Below, piece by piece: positions 12,021 through 23,929 of a stretch of DNA of 64,000 bases (position 1 is its first letter; each line of letters opens with the position of its first letter). Origin of the DNA: Simmondsia chinensis (lineage: Eukaryota; Streptophyta; Magnoliopsida; Caryophyllales; Simmondsiaceae); the NCBI GenBank assembly GCA_018398585.1, contig JAGTTD010000012.1:20159036-20223035 (forward strand), given 5' to 3'. Below the pieces are notes generated by a model. The model was not told where the DNA came from. It did no database searches and worked only from the letters and a program-made list of their open reading frames with translations. A program made the translations under genes and the position numbers.

Positions 12021-15000
12021 CTAATGCTTGATCCCCCACTCCTGCAGAAGCTGAGTGTGACGATGAGTGCCACGGAGTGTAGGAGTAGCAATGAGACGGC
12101 TGCGGACCAGTCCTGTGATCTCCTCGATGACAGCAGCAAGAGGTCTGGACTGAGAACACTGAATCCTCAGGTTACGCTCGTACCAAAGGATGTAAACTGT
12201 CACAGATAAGCAAAGGCGAGCAAGGATGCGATCCACCCCACGGCCACGAAGCTGAGTAGAAGCCCACTGAACGGGCTCACGCCAAGGAAGCATAGGCCAA
12301 GAAATAGAGGTGCACGGCGACACGCAGAACCAAACAGAGGCAGAGAAGCTGCAGGCGAAGAAGAGATGGCCATGCGACTCATCATCTGAACCACACAGCA
12401 CGCAGGAAGACAGGATGCCCTGGAGCCCGATGTCTCAGCTGTTTGTAACGAGTATAGAGCCGCTCACAGGAGGCAAGCCAAAGAATGAAGGAATGCCTCG
12501 AAATGTGTAGCCGGAACCAGAGAAGATGATGGATGGAGTCCTCCTCCCTCCTGCTAAGAATCATCTCCGAAGCCGATTTGGTGGTGAAGACTCTTGATCT
12601 GTCACCCATCCACCTGATATAATCTGCCACACTCGGTTGGGGCCTAAAATCAACAGAGGCACCGAAAGGCAGCATCTCAACCCTATCCTGAGGGAACCTC
12701 CACTGATCACCATCAATAATATCTTACACTTGAGAGCCCCAATAATGACCTGTAGAATGCAAGATGCGGCTCAAGAACCGCCCTGCGAGTCGCCCGTACG
12801 GAAGCCAGTAGTCAGTCCAAAGAGCAGTATCCCAGCCATTTCCAATGATATGTCTAAAAGCCATGTGACACAGTGGCCAAATATCAAGGATGCTCCTCCA
12901 CGACCAAGGAATCGAACCCTTGGCCTCAATCTCCTAGCTCTTTCTCCGAAGACGGTTGGCATAAATCCACTGAGGCGAGAGGGAAACACGATCAGTGAGT
13001 AGGACCCAGATGAGCTTCATAAGAGAAGCCTGTTTCCACTCAGTCAAGCTTCGAATCCTAAGCCCCCTCCCCCCTACGAGGGTAGCATAAGTGCTGCTAG
13101 GCCACCTTCGCTCTCCCCGGGGCCAGCGAGGCACCCCTCCATAAAAAGGCAGCAAGGGTCGACTCGATCTTCCTGACAATCGCCTTCGGAGGAAGGAAGA
13201 CGGAAGTCCAGAAGACTTGAACAGAAAACAGAACCGATCTGATAAGCTGTAATCTTCCAGCATACGAAAGAGCCCGTGAAGTCCATAGTTGGATCCAACA
13301 GTGGCTTACAGTGACTGTACTGAAGCCTCGACGATAAAAGCGGCATCCCAGATATCTGATCGGACACTGCCCCAATCTGAACCCCAGAACGTCTGTAATA
13401 AACTGTTGAAACTCAGAATCTACCCCAAAAACAAAGACGGTGCTCTTCGCCGCATTCGAGGATAGCCCCGAAAGAACGGCAAAACGATCCAACATCTCAC
13501 GAGTGATTGAGACACTACCCTCATCAGCCTCACTAAAGATCATAAGGTCATCAGCAAAGCATAAGTGAGTGAGGCGAGTACTCTCACAGCGTCAGTGGAA
13601 TCGAAACCGCGGATCGGTAGTGGCACTACGAAGCAGACCCCGCAGACCCTCCATAGCAATGACAAAGAGATAGGGGGAGAGAGGATGCCCCTGTCTGATA
13701 CCCCGGCTCGTGCCAAAGAACCCCTGAAGCTCTACCTTAATGACGACTAAGAATCTAGCTGTGGAAACACATTCCCACACCCGTCGAATCATAAACTTGG
13801 GAATATCCATACAACGCATGGCAGAAAGGATAAAGTCCCAGCGCATCGTGTCTAACGCCTTACAAATATCAACCTTCAAAGCACACCAAGGAGCCCCTAT
13901 CTGAAGGTGATAGCAGCGCATAAGCTCCTGAGCTAACAGAATACAGTCAAAAATTCGCCTCCCGGGAATGAAAGGAAGCACCCCTTTCAGCCTGTTTGCA
14001 ATGATATTAGTGATACACTTGTAGACCACATTACAATAGGAGATCGGGCGATAGTCAGCGAAGGTAGAGGGGTTCTCCACCTTCGGAATCAAGCTGATAC
14101 GGGTAGTGTTTAGGGCGCCAAGCATGCACCCTGACTGGAAGAACGAACGGACAGCCCTAACTACACCACGATCCACCACATCCCAAGCCCTCTTAAAGAA
14201 GAGGGAGGTATAGCCATCAGGACCAGGCGCCCTGTCATCACCAGTAGAGAAAAGAGCATCTCTAACCTCAGCATCATAAATCGGAAGAGTAAGCAGTCTA
14301 GCCTAATCCTCAGAAAGACGAGACTGGATAAGACCTGAAATGTCCTCACAAAGCGGCCCTCTCGGCTCAGCCAATAACTCTTGAAAGTACGAGACCCCGG
14401 CGCTCGAAATCTCCCCCTCGTCATAAGTCCTCATGCCGTCCGGACGAACAATAGAAGAGATCCGGTTCCTAGCCTGCCGATGTGCTACAAATTTATGAAA
14501 GAACCAGGTAGCCTGATCCCCTTAAGAGAGCCACTAGATGCGAGACTTCTGACGGTAGAAAGCCTCCTCATCCTGACACAACCTCAAATACTCCTGAGAT
14601 AGACGGCGCTCCTCAGCACGAAGCTCCACACTCGCAGGATCACCATCTAAGGCCCTCTGGCCTGTAGTCTAAGCATCCCTCTCCGCCACCACTCGAGCCA
14701 AAATATGACTGAAATGCCTAGTATTGGGGGCCTTCAGCTCACCCTTCAACCTCTTCAGCTTCTGAGTGAGCTGATACATAAGAGTGCCCTCAATACTAGT
14801 CCCCCAAACTCTCTACACCGTAGGAATGAACTCCTCATGGTTAGCCCAGAAGTTAAATAACTTGAAAGGAAGCCGCGGGATGCGGCGCTCTCCAGTCCTC
14901 TAACTATAAAAGGACAATGATCAGAACATAACTCCCGCAGAAGATGCTCAACAGATGAAGCAGAGAAAGAGCGAAGCCATCCCTCACTCGCCAAACACCA

Positions 15001-15632
15001 GTCAAGAAGCTTCAAGACAAGAGCGCCTCCAACTGATGTGCCAGACCATGTAAAATGAAGCCCTGAGTACGGCAGGACTGTGAGCTCTGACTCATGGATG
15101 CAGTCTCGAAAGTCGTCCATATGGCCAGGCCAAGTGTCTTGACCACCACTCCTATCACTAGAGTTGAGGATAGCATTAAAGTCACCTAGGAGTATCCAAG
15201 GCTCCCCCTGGTGACTCATGCTGGCTCCCTCAATGTACTGCCAAAGATCTCGTAGCGGCCCCTGCTCACCAAAGTCGTAGACAAACGTAGCAATAAAGTC
15301 CACATCCCCTTGAATGTCGATCACCTTGCAGGTGAGATACTGATCTCCACCTTGCACTCTCACTACACGGCAGATGCTCGGATCCCAAAGAATAATGATG
15401 CCGCACTAGTGGCCCCGCATCCAACAAAACATAAACGGCCGCCCCTCAGCACAGTGGGCGACAGCAAGCTTGATATTAGCGAGTTTTGTCTTGGTCTCAA
15501 CCAAACCAACAACACCCAAACAGTTGGAAGAAACCCAACCATTAATACTAGCAATAGTGTAGGGGTTATTAAACCTCCTAACATTCTAGCAACCGATCAT
15601 CAGAGACTAGAAACTAGAGCGAGCCATGGCAC
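12021..15632 (-). pseudogene. LINE ORF2: endonuclease, reverse transcriptase, zinc-binding C-terminus
   Basis: On the minus strand, an apurinic-type endonuclease domain runs from about 15632 to 14755 with WNVRRFNNP, LVETKTK, LGDFNAIL, HFTWSGTS and the SDHCP end. Reverse transcriptase follows at 14179-13097 with PISYCNVVYKCITNIIANRL, GIRQGHPLSPYLF and the catalytic FADDLMIF just after. The zf-RVT C-terminal region (LWYERN) is at 12401-12021. It starts at ATGGCTCGC, overlapping the end of ORF1. At least two stops occur in the first 15 codons and several frameshifts follow, so no full protein can be made. In intact relatives this protein nicks DNA and copies the element's RNA in place. Confidence 0.85.
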
Positions 15633-17351
15633 TTGTGGCCCGCTCGAGCCGCCATAAAGGGTGTACAAGGCCGGTCCAAGAAAGTAGGCTGCGGAGTACA
15701 CTCGGAAGTGGATGTCTCACCCGTGAGGTCCTCAACCTCAGCCAAAAGAGCAAAACAGTTCGGTGGCTCGATATTAGGCACCGTCGCTGCCAACCGGTTC
15801 TCAATGAATGGAACAGGCTCAATTATCCCAGTCAGAGCATCCTGAGCCTCCTCAACCTCAATAGGAACCAAAGCACGACCCAAGTCCTCAAGTGAGCCCC
15901 TATCCTGATCATCGTTCGTGCAAGAGATCCGGGACCTGCTAGTGGGTTAAGCATGGCTCACCCCGAGAGGTGACTTTGTGGGCGAGGTCAATGTGACCCA
16001 TCCTCCATCGCTCAAGGCCGGGCAGTCTGGCAGCCCAGCCGCAACCACAGCAAGGGTGACTTGCGGTTGCCCACTATTGTGGGCTAAAGGGGCACCTCCC
16101 GTGCCCCTAAGAGAAGATCTAGACAAGGGCTCACATAAGAGCCCGGCCTAATAGTGAGCTGAGCAGCTAGGGGCCAAGCCCCTCCCTCCCCTTCCTCTAC
16201 TTGGGCCCGCATTGGGCCTGTCCTCTTTGGGGCCCAGTGTGGGCCCCAGATAACCCTGGGCCGCCACTAGCAGGCAGCCCAACACTAGCGAGAGGGGTCC
16301 CCAGCGCCCCTCTCCCATCACCCTTGGCAGCTCCCACACCACCAGCCACCACCAGAGCTAGGACATCCTAGTCCCCAGCACCGACACCACCTCCACCCTC
16401 CAGAGCGCCACCCACCAGTTTGCCGGGAACCACTGGTGCCGTAACGCCTCCAGGAAGCAGAACAACCGCACCCCCCCCCCCCCTCTTCTTCTTCTTCTTC
16501 CTCTTGCGACGGCCCACAACCGGAGCAGCCATGGTTGGGTCAGAAGGAGCAAGCGGCACACACGAGTGACCAAAGACTAAGCAAGTAGCACAGCGTTTCG
16601 GCATAGCCTCACAAGTAATACCAAGCTTAACCTTTTGGCCTCGAATCCTAAGGTAAGTCTCCCTCGGAATAGAAGCCTTAGCCTCAACCTCGACACAAAC
16701 ACGAATATAGCCCAATCGAGTACAATCCGCGGTGACCTTGTCTATAAACAACGGCACACCAACAGTGCTGCATACCACACTAATACCCTCGGGTTTCCAC
16801 AGCGTAAGAGGGAGACCCGAGATACGAATCCAAATAGGGGCAGTAGGATAATCCTTCCTGAGTGTAAGCCCCTCCCTCCAAAGATGAAGGGACATACATA
16901 CGCCCTTTAAAAACCAAGGACCATGTTCAGCTTGCACTTTAGTACGGAATCTAAACATGTAAACCTCCCCATCTGATAGAACACATTCAAGCCCTCTAGA
17001 GCCCCAGAGAATACTTGCAATCTCTTGGGCACGGGAATAAGCCTGCCCTGTCCCAATCAAACGCCCCACTAAACACTGCTCCTACTTCTCATTCCCTGAA
17101 GTGAGAAACTCATCAGGTATGTCCCCTATAGCCGCGCCGTCCTCACGGTCAGGAGGGACATACTTAAGTAGATTTATTACACGTAGAACGGACACGATCT
17201 GCCCATGAAAGCGGCGGTGCACTACCCTCACCCGACCAAAACATACCCGCCATAGTAGTAGGCTCACGCACCTCAACCATGGATCGTGAATCAAAACAAA
17301 AAGCAACAAAGACCCTAAAAAATCAGGGTTCCAAATCGCCACCCAAGCCAC
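15614..17351 (-). pseudogene. LINE ORF1: DUF4283 plus CCHC zinc knuckle
   Basis: Two minus-strand frames, 17351-17082 and 17069-16368, share one reading frame and are separated by a single TAG codon (about 17079-17081). The second carries the DUF4283 region (SRAQEIASILWGSRGLECVL; PIWIRISGLPLTLW) and a CATCLVFGHSC knuckle, followed by a lysine/glycine-rich tail encoded by simple repeats. A frameshift separates a C-terminal piece (15883-15614; PNCFALLAEVEDLTG) that fits the usual end of plant L1 ORF1. In relatives ORF1 is an RNA-binding protein. The single stop suggests rather recent loss. Confidence 0.8.
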
Positions 17352-17884
17352 GTGCCGCCGTGAGCCTCACCGGCCAAAAACCGATTCAAAATCCGGCCAC
17401 TAACATCTAGCAACAATAAGTAAGTGAGGATCAAAGAAGACTTACGAGGAATTATTTCGAAAATAGAGAAAGAGAAGAGAGAGAAGTCGCGAGCCTCGCG
17501 ACCTCCCTAATCGGCCGGCCTGGAATTACTGGTATCCGGCCACCACACCAATCACCGAGGGGCAGCGAAGATAGAGAGGGGTCGTCGATGTCGATTGCCG
17601 GTAGAAGGGGCTGCCACCGCAGCACCACGCATCCTATGCCACAACACCAAGCACCAAAACCCTAACTCCCTCACTCTCTCTTTCCACCTGCCTCTGGCAG
17701 CCTTTTTGCAGCCGCCACTGCCACCAACAGGAGGGGTGACGTCTGGCGAGTCGTGCATTGCCCAGCCAGGCCCTAGCCGCCGGCCGCTGCCCGAGATACG
17801 CACTGCCCTAGCCGCACTGAGTTGCCCCTGTTCTCTCTCTCCTTTACATTCAAGTGGGCGACTATTTTTCTTCATTGGGTTTTG

Positions 17885-18797
17885 AACAGGATAACTACAT
17901 GTTAAATTATCAACAGACCCAATACAACCCCTACTCTAACACCTATAATTAACTATGGATGAACCCTTCTAACTTTTATTGGAACCATCATGAAGCACCT
18001 TGGTCACCCATTCATCCACCGGAAGAAAAGAATTATGACTTAGAAGAGACGTTTAGGGAGTTCATGATGAATGTACAAGTTTTACTCAAGAAACCAGGGC
18101 CACCTTTAGAAATCAAGAAGCTTCCATCCAAAATTTAGAAACTCAAGCAGGGGCTACATTAGAGCAACTTTCTGAGAGGTCCTAAGATTCCTTGCTTTTC
18201 AATACCGTCACCAACCCAGGGGAACAAACTAACGCCATAGCATTGAGGGATGGGGACACATTAGAAGATCCACCTCAATGTGACCTAACCCCCTTGATCA
18301 ACTCATCACCACCAATGACCAAACCTATCTTGACCGATCCACCACCACCAATGATCAAAATTGATTGTCATACTTGTCTATCGAAGTCAGAGGTTTTTGG
18401 AGCCAAGGATGACTTAGTGAAAAAATGCAGAAAAGATCGGAAAAGAAAATTTAAGTCGTGGCACATTAAACTCAAGTATCCCATCATTAGAGAAGGTGGA
18501 GGTGGCCGTATAAAGAAGGGTACAAAGAAGATCCACGGAAAAAAAATGTTTATCGAGGGTGGATGGAGGAAACTCCATTCTCGTTTAGGATACAGGATAG
18601 AACATCAACACAAAGTCAACCTAACCACTATAACTTATGCGCTTCTTGGGAGGCAACTCAATTTTTTTTTCATTACTTCTTTTCTTTTAATTTCTTTCGA
18701 TTTTTATTATTTTCTAATATTTTTATACATTTTGTTCAACGGGTTTTTTTTAAACAGCTTCGGGGATAACTTGGTGTCAACATTCACAATGAAATAA
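17885..18797 (+). pseudogene. Gypsy gag remnant (Tat/Athila-like C-terminal gag)
   Basis: The conceptual protein has a Gln/Asn/Tyr-rich stretch, then EETFREFM, then NTVTNPGEQTNAIALRDG at about 18200-18260. That last piece resembles the SNTE.NP.EQ..AITLRSG segment of Tat/Athila gag. Stops interrupt the first part (for example near 17948). Beyond codon ~50 of the 18192 frame the protein becomes basic and matches nothing; the sequence then passes to the 3' region, so pol was deleted. Confidence 0.6.
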
Positions 18798-20016
18798 GCA
18801 ATCCTCAAACTTGGGAAGTATCTCTCACCTACTGCTTTGTTCCTTGTATTTCTTTTAACATTGAGGATAATGTTAACCTTTAAATGTGGGGGTGGGAGAG
18901 ATATTTTGTCACATTTATTTTTTCAGATTTTGAACAAAATTTTTCGAAAAGTTTTCCTATCTAGGCCTACTTTATCTTTTAGAGTCATTTTTTTAAGGCA
19001 AATTTTCAACTCTTTTTAAATTGTTTACTTTAATTAGATTTGAATAACCTGAAAATCAATTGTTTTTATATTCTAACTGTAAAACATGATCTATTCCAAG
19101 GTACTACTTGATAAAATTATGGTATTTGAGTTCACTAGTTAGCATGGTTGTTTTACCTTTCTTTCTGATTAAAAGATGCTTAAATTTGAATGGATTGTAT
19201 TAAAATTATCATTTGCATAGTAGACTTCAAAGAGTTATGCCTAAGTCTAAAGAAAAAAAAAAAAAAAAGAGAAAATGAGGGAAGCATATCTAGCCCCGCT
19301 ATCCCATATAAACATTTCAAGATATGTGCTGCTCATCATGAGGGCGTCTCAGTGGTGGCGTTACTTACCCATGCTGTCATCGCTGAGGGGTCAGGAGTTC
19401 AATTCTCGCTGAAGATATACTCGTGAAGTCATAATGCGGGTATCTCAGTGGTGGCTTCTCCTACCCATGTGATCATCGCCCAAGGGTTAGGAGTTTGATT
19501 CTCGCTGAAGAAATATTCACACGGTCATATTGAGAGCATCTCAGTGGTGGCTTCTCTTACCCATGCGGACATCGTTCATCGGTCTGGAGTTTGATTCTCG
19601 CTAGAGATATACTCATAGACTAGGATTGATTAGGGCAGATTAGTCCCTCACATGAAAAAAAAAGAAGAAGAGAAAATTTTGTGAATAACTTTTTGTCTTG
19701 GGCATACCTGAGAAGTCTTGATATAAATGGCATGATTTTTGTCATCTATTCGGTTTGAATGTCTTGAGATTAGAAAGAACGGATAAATTTTAATTTGCTT
19801 AGCTAACGGTTGAATTCGGTTACCTAGGTGATTGATGGGATTTTCTTTAGAAAGATTGCTTTGCCTTTAGGATCTTAAACTCTAAGCCCCAATCATTCTT
19901 TTTTAATAAAATTAGTCTTGCTTTGAAGTGCGATAAATTCTTAAAAAACATGGGATCCTACGCTTTAATATTTAGCTTCACTCAAGGACAAGCAAGAATT
20001 AAGTTTGGGGGTATTT
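18798..20016 (+). other. 3' non-coding region and polypurine tract of the gypsy element
   Basis: It contains TTGAGGATAATG followed by AAATGTGGGGGTGGGAGAG (18883-18901), a purine-rich marker found downstream of pol in many plant gypsy elements. The terminal purine tract AAGTTTGGGGG at 20001-20011 lies just before the 3' LTR. A poly-A run sits at 19251-19268 and a three-unit repeat is embedded at 19277-19667. Confidence 0.65.
19277..19667 (+). repeat. SINE-like insertion with three tRNA-like tandem units
   Basis: Three units begin TCTCAGTGGT at 19347, 19443 and 19539, exactly 96 bp apart. Each ends in a B-box-like GAGTT(C/T)(A/G)ATTCTCGCT at about 19395, 19491 and 19587. Similarity to a tRNA T-arm and the GTGG motif suggests tRNA ancestry of the SINE-head kind. 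The block ends in an A-rich tail (from 19655) and is flanked by the 10-base AAGAGAAAAT at 19267-19276 and 19668-19677, as expected of a retroposed SINE. A folded tRNA was not demonstrated. Confidence 0.55.
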
Positions 20017-21385
20017 TAATAAGTCTGATTTAATATATAATTATTTATATCATTTAGGCTCATTTTTAAACCATTTTACATCAAGCTTTGCTCGCTTTTG
20101 CTCTTTTTCTCTCCTATTGTTATTTTCTTGCAAAAATGTTTATTTTATGCTAAATCTTGCTAGTTTTTATCATCAACATCAACAATGAATAAAAGATACA
20201 TCAAACAAAAGCAAAAAGTTGGGCAAAACACAACATTTCACACGGTTAAGCAAGAACACATCAAGAACATGTACAATTCATTTTAACAAGCAAAAATGGG
20301 TGGCAAAATACACAAATTAGAAGCAAGGATGCTTTTTACACATCAAGAACATGTTCATGGTGATGTCAAGCCTGATTATGGGTGGTGCAAAGCAGGAAAA
20401 AATTGAAAAAAATCAGCAAATGCATCAACTTGCGAGCAAATGAGAGCAAAGCTTGTAAATTTTTTTATTTCAAGTATTCCCCACCTCATGTACTATAAAT
20501 AGAAAGGTTTGGAAAGTATTTTTCATCATCCAAACCAGCCAAAACCAAAGAGAAAGTAGAGAAAAGAATAGGAAAACCAAGAGGAAGAAGAAGGAAAGGA
20601 AGGAAGGAAGTTTCGTTTGTAATTTTATATTTTTAAGTTCTTTCTAACCTTTTCTTCTTTAAGTTTACTGATTTTGTTTTAGTTTTGCTTTATATTATGT
20701 CTACCATGAGCTATTTTTTTCTTTCCAAGGCTATGTGTAATATGCGTTCTTTTCTAAGTCAATGTATTCGTAGTTTGTTTATTGTGTTGTTTGAGCGTTT
20801 ATTATTGTTTTTCATGAGTTTTGAATGCTTGATCACCATTCAAAGCCTATAATTATTCATAATGAGTCCAAGACGAGGTTTATGATGAGTGCTAAAGTGA
20901 TAAACACCACAAATTGAGTGAATGCTAGAGATAAATTAATACGATTTATGTGGCCTTATGTGAAAACCATGGATCTTCAAAACTCTTTACTTATTTAAAT
21001 TAATGGAAGAGATTGATGATTTAATATTTAAAAGGGTTTGCTAAGTGTTGCTCGAGAGAGAATATTAAGTAAATTAGGATTTTCGACCATCAACACGTAA
21101 TAACAACTTGAATACCGATAATAGAAAGGCGTATTGATGCAACTAGGTGAAATCGGATGTCTTGGACTTATTTAAATTAGAAAACTTACAAAAAAATCAG
21201 TAACCTAGTTTAGTCTGTCATTTTATTTGTTACATATTCAAAATTTTAATTTTCGGTCTTTCAAATAATGCTAAAACTATAATTTTGGTACTCATTCAAT
21301 AGCAATCCTCGTGGGAATAATATTCTACTCACTGTGTATTACTTAATATGACTTAGTGCACTTGCTAAGCAAACACAAAGCATCA
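20017..21385 (+). repeat. 3' LTR of the gypsy element
   Basis: About 1.37 kb, from TAATAAGTCT (initial TG changed to TA) to GCATCA. It has a TATAAATA box at 20493-20500. The final part (ATCCTCGTGGGAATAATATT ... CTTAGTGCACTTGCTAAGC) is the usual end of this LTR type. It is the only complete copy, because the 5' LTR is cut by the LINE. Confidence 0.75.
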
Positions 21386-21390
21386 TGATA

Positions 21391-22140
21391 CTTTGAAATG
21401 TAAAAGTTTTTACCACCTCGGGTATCCAACGCTAGAGGTGAAATTTTTGTAAGAAATTGGCATATAATTTTCAATATGATATACTAATATGACACATGAG
21501 TATAACAATAAATATGAATCATTGCAATTCTATAGAAATTAATCAAATCCCGATAAAAATTCACTGGATTTCTATAGATGATACTCACATATTATCGAAA
21601 TTATGTGTCATGTTAGCATTTTTCAACAAGACAATGCCAAACTCTTATTGGCGATACTAGATATTGTTTAAATTATGTTGCACATCAACTTCTGTCATCA
21701 AAACGTTTCCAAGTTCTAACTGAGTTACCCATTTTATAAGTTTTGAAAACATTAAGTTACATTAGTGATAAGCATTTTAAACCTTAATCTGTATGCAATA
21801 AAAATGTGTTCGTCAAGTTTAATCATTTGTAACTTGGTACCTTAATATTTTAAATATATAATAAGTTATATTTATATTTAAAATTTTATCATCTAGTAAC
21901 TTCGAACTGCCTGAATTTTTGCCAAAAACCAATAAATGGCACATATGATTATGACAATATATGTGCGTAATAGCATTTTCCAACCAAAATTTTTTAAATT
22001 TTATTTTAGTGAAAGGCGCATATTTACTGCTAAAATCATGTTCAAAGTTAGCATTTCCAGATAAAAGTTTTTAAATGTAAGGGTATCCTATTGTGTATAT
22101 ATGAATTCCAAGCTCCTTTCCTCGATAATTAGAAAGATAA
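21391..22140. other. AT-rich stretch, nothing recognised
   Basis: I see no reading frame, LTR end, terminal repeat or tRNA-like fold here. Confidence 0.5.
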
Positions 22141-23650
22141 TTCTCAATACAAAATCGGCAACCAACAAAGTGGAGCTTGAAAAAGCCCACAAAAGTGGGA
22201 AAAAACCTAGCAACAAACCGTAAAACACTTATACGCCTACCCCACGCCAATTCCTTATGTACAACAACATATTCCAAAATCCTAAATACCTATATCCACC
22301 CCAACTCCTCAGAAAACAACAAACCAAAAGGATTACACCTTTATCAACTCCTGAAACAAAAGGCCAATTGGATGACACCTTTCATGGCATCAACCCCCCT
22401 AAACATGACTCGAGTGCCAAGGATTAAATAGGCCTTTAATATTACTTGGGACACCTCAAAGTTGACCCCAACAATCTGAGCTACATCTTCTAACAGGATC
22501 AAACATGGGATCGAGCACGAGTTGACTTCATCTTGCAATGCCTCATTTTCTCACGGTTAAGCCCACCAAGGACATCTCCATCAAGAGAGCAAAAGAGATG
22601 ATGCATGCCACAGTTAGGACCATTATATCTTAAGCCCAACTTCGTTCCAAATTTTCAAGTTTGACAGGTTCCAAGGAGGGTGGAGGAAGGCTTGGTAAAG
22701 GGCTCATGATGACAACATGTAGGACTGATTTTAAAAGGGGTTAGATCAATAAAGCATTCAATGTGCTTCTGGCCAGCATAAGTAGGGAGGTCATAACTCA
22801 ACTTATAATCACCCACCACATCAACAGCGATCTCCACCATAATATTATCTCCAACAGAAACACCATCATTATCTTACCATGTCGGAAGGCCATCCAATGC
22901 ACCGAAAGCACCCGCTATAGCACCATCTTCATCAGAATTATCATTGCCACTAGCTCCTAAAGGAGCAGTCACCATAGGGGGATTGTTTGGTTCCATAATA
23001 ACACCAAAATGCAACACCTGGCCACTTTTTTACCTTTCTTGCCTAATAGCTTTGCAACTTATTCATTTTTAGGAAGCTCTCGATTCCATGCAACCCTTTC
23101 TGTCTTCGTTTTAGCCAGGTCTTCACACCCTCCCCCCCCCGGGCGCCCCCCTTCATGAGCAACTCGGATTCTTTCTTGAGTCATGTTGCTTCACTGAATT
23201 TGGATTCTGATGAGGTGCTTTACTAGTCATCTGTGCTCAAAAACCTAGATTCTAGAGGTGCAGGCGTCTTATTGCTCACTTCAGCCTCATCATCACTTGA
23301 TTTTAAGCCACCGATCACGTCAACCCCTCTACCATAAGAATCTGTACCATCGTTCACTTCGATCCCACCCCCACATTTTTTGAGTCACCACCCAGCTCCA
23401 TCCCTCAGCCACCAAATTTCACGCCACCATCGAGCCCAACCCCAACACCATCAGTTGTGGAGCCACACTTGATCAAATCAGATGCCTTCCATTTGGAACA
23501 CCCAAGCACCTGGAAGATATTAAACCAAAACATCATAATACCTATGACAGGTTATCATATAATCTGTACACAAACGAATAAAAATTCTAAAAGGGTAAAT
23601 GGGTTGGTGAAAAAGCTATCTAATTCTAGTAGAAGTTAACTAGATTCCAA
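22140..23650. other. Unclassified, somewhat GC-richer stretch with broken frames
   Basis: Short frames on both strands (plus 22177-22431 and 22763-22960; minus 22344-22538 and 22655-22840) give peptides without a recognised motif. Minus-strand coding bias is slightly more plausible, and a C-rich run with CCCGGGCG lies at about 23128-23155. It could be a decayed retroelement frame, but no catalytic or zinc motif is visible. Confidence 0.35.
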
Positions 23651-23929
23651 TCAAAGGGCGATGAATTAATAAACCTTGTGTACCTCATAGTATACTTGGA
23701 AACATCAGGATACTTGGGTGATGACTGCTCTAATTTCAAGATACTATGGTGAAGATTCTTTAGTTTATATCTTGCTCTAGAATCATATTAATAAAAAGCA
23801 TAGATGATTTTGGAATTTAAAATTAATGTTAAAATAAAAAACAAAAATATATAATAGACACAATGAATATCGTCATGAGAATAAAAAGAAGAATACGAGA
23901 CAAGATAAAATGGAGTCCAAGTATGAGAA

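Larger units (their letters stand above)
11826..17880 (-). mobile_element. Near full-length L1-type LINE
   Basis: Poly-T at 11826-11837 on the plus strand is the poly-A tail of an element read on the minus strand. ORF2 lies nearest the tail, ORF1 upstream, and a GC-rich 5' leader reaches about 17880. The order, the plant ORF1 domain set and the ~6-kb length fit plant L1 elements. I could not find a target-site duplication: the right side joins gypsy internal sequence, so a deletion probably removed one flank. The block is much richer in GC than its surroundings. Confidence 0.85.
10854..21385 (+). mobile_element. Ty3/gypsy element of Tat/Athila type, deleted and interrupted by a LINE
   Basis: Direct repeats beginning TGATAAGTCT at 10854 and TAATAAGTCT at 20017 are its LTRs. 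Between them lie a LINE in the opposite orientation, a gag remnant, a long 3' non-coding region and a purine tract (AAGTTTGGGGG, 20001-20011). The bases flanking the outer ends are AGATA (10849-10853) and TGATA (21386-21390), a target duplication with one mismatch. Most of gag and all of pol are missing. Confidence 0.75.

Noticed and set aside
11954..12159. Two overlapping minus-strand frames at the LINE 3' end
   Set aside because: They are out of frame with the zf-RVT region at 12021-12401, which carries the recognisable motif.
12310..17885. Plus-strand frames such as 12637-13002, 15310-15657 and 17595-17885
   Set aside because: They lie antisense to well-supported LINE domains in GC-rich sequence, where chance frames are common.
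19341..19620. Functional tRNA genes
   Set aside because: Only T-arm and A-box-like pieces are visible; acceptor and anticodon stems do not pair convincingly.
10849..21390. AGATA/TGATA as a perfect target duplication of the gypsy element
   Set aside because: One of five bases differs, so I treat it as supporting but not perfect evidence.
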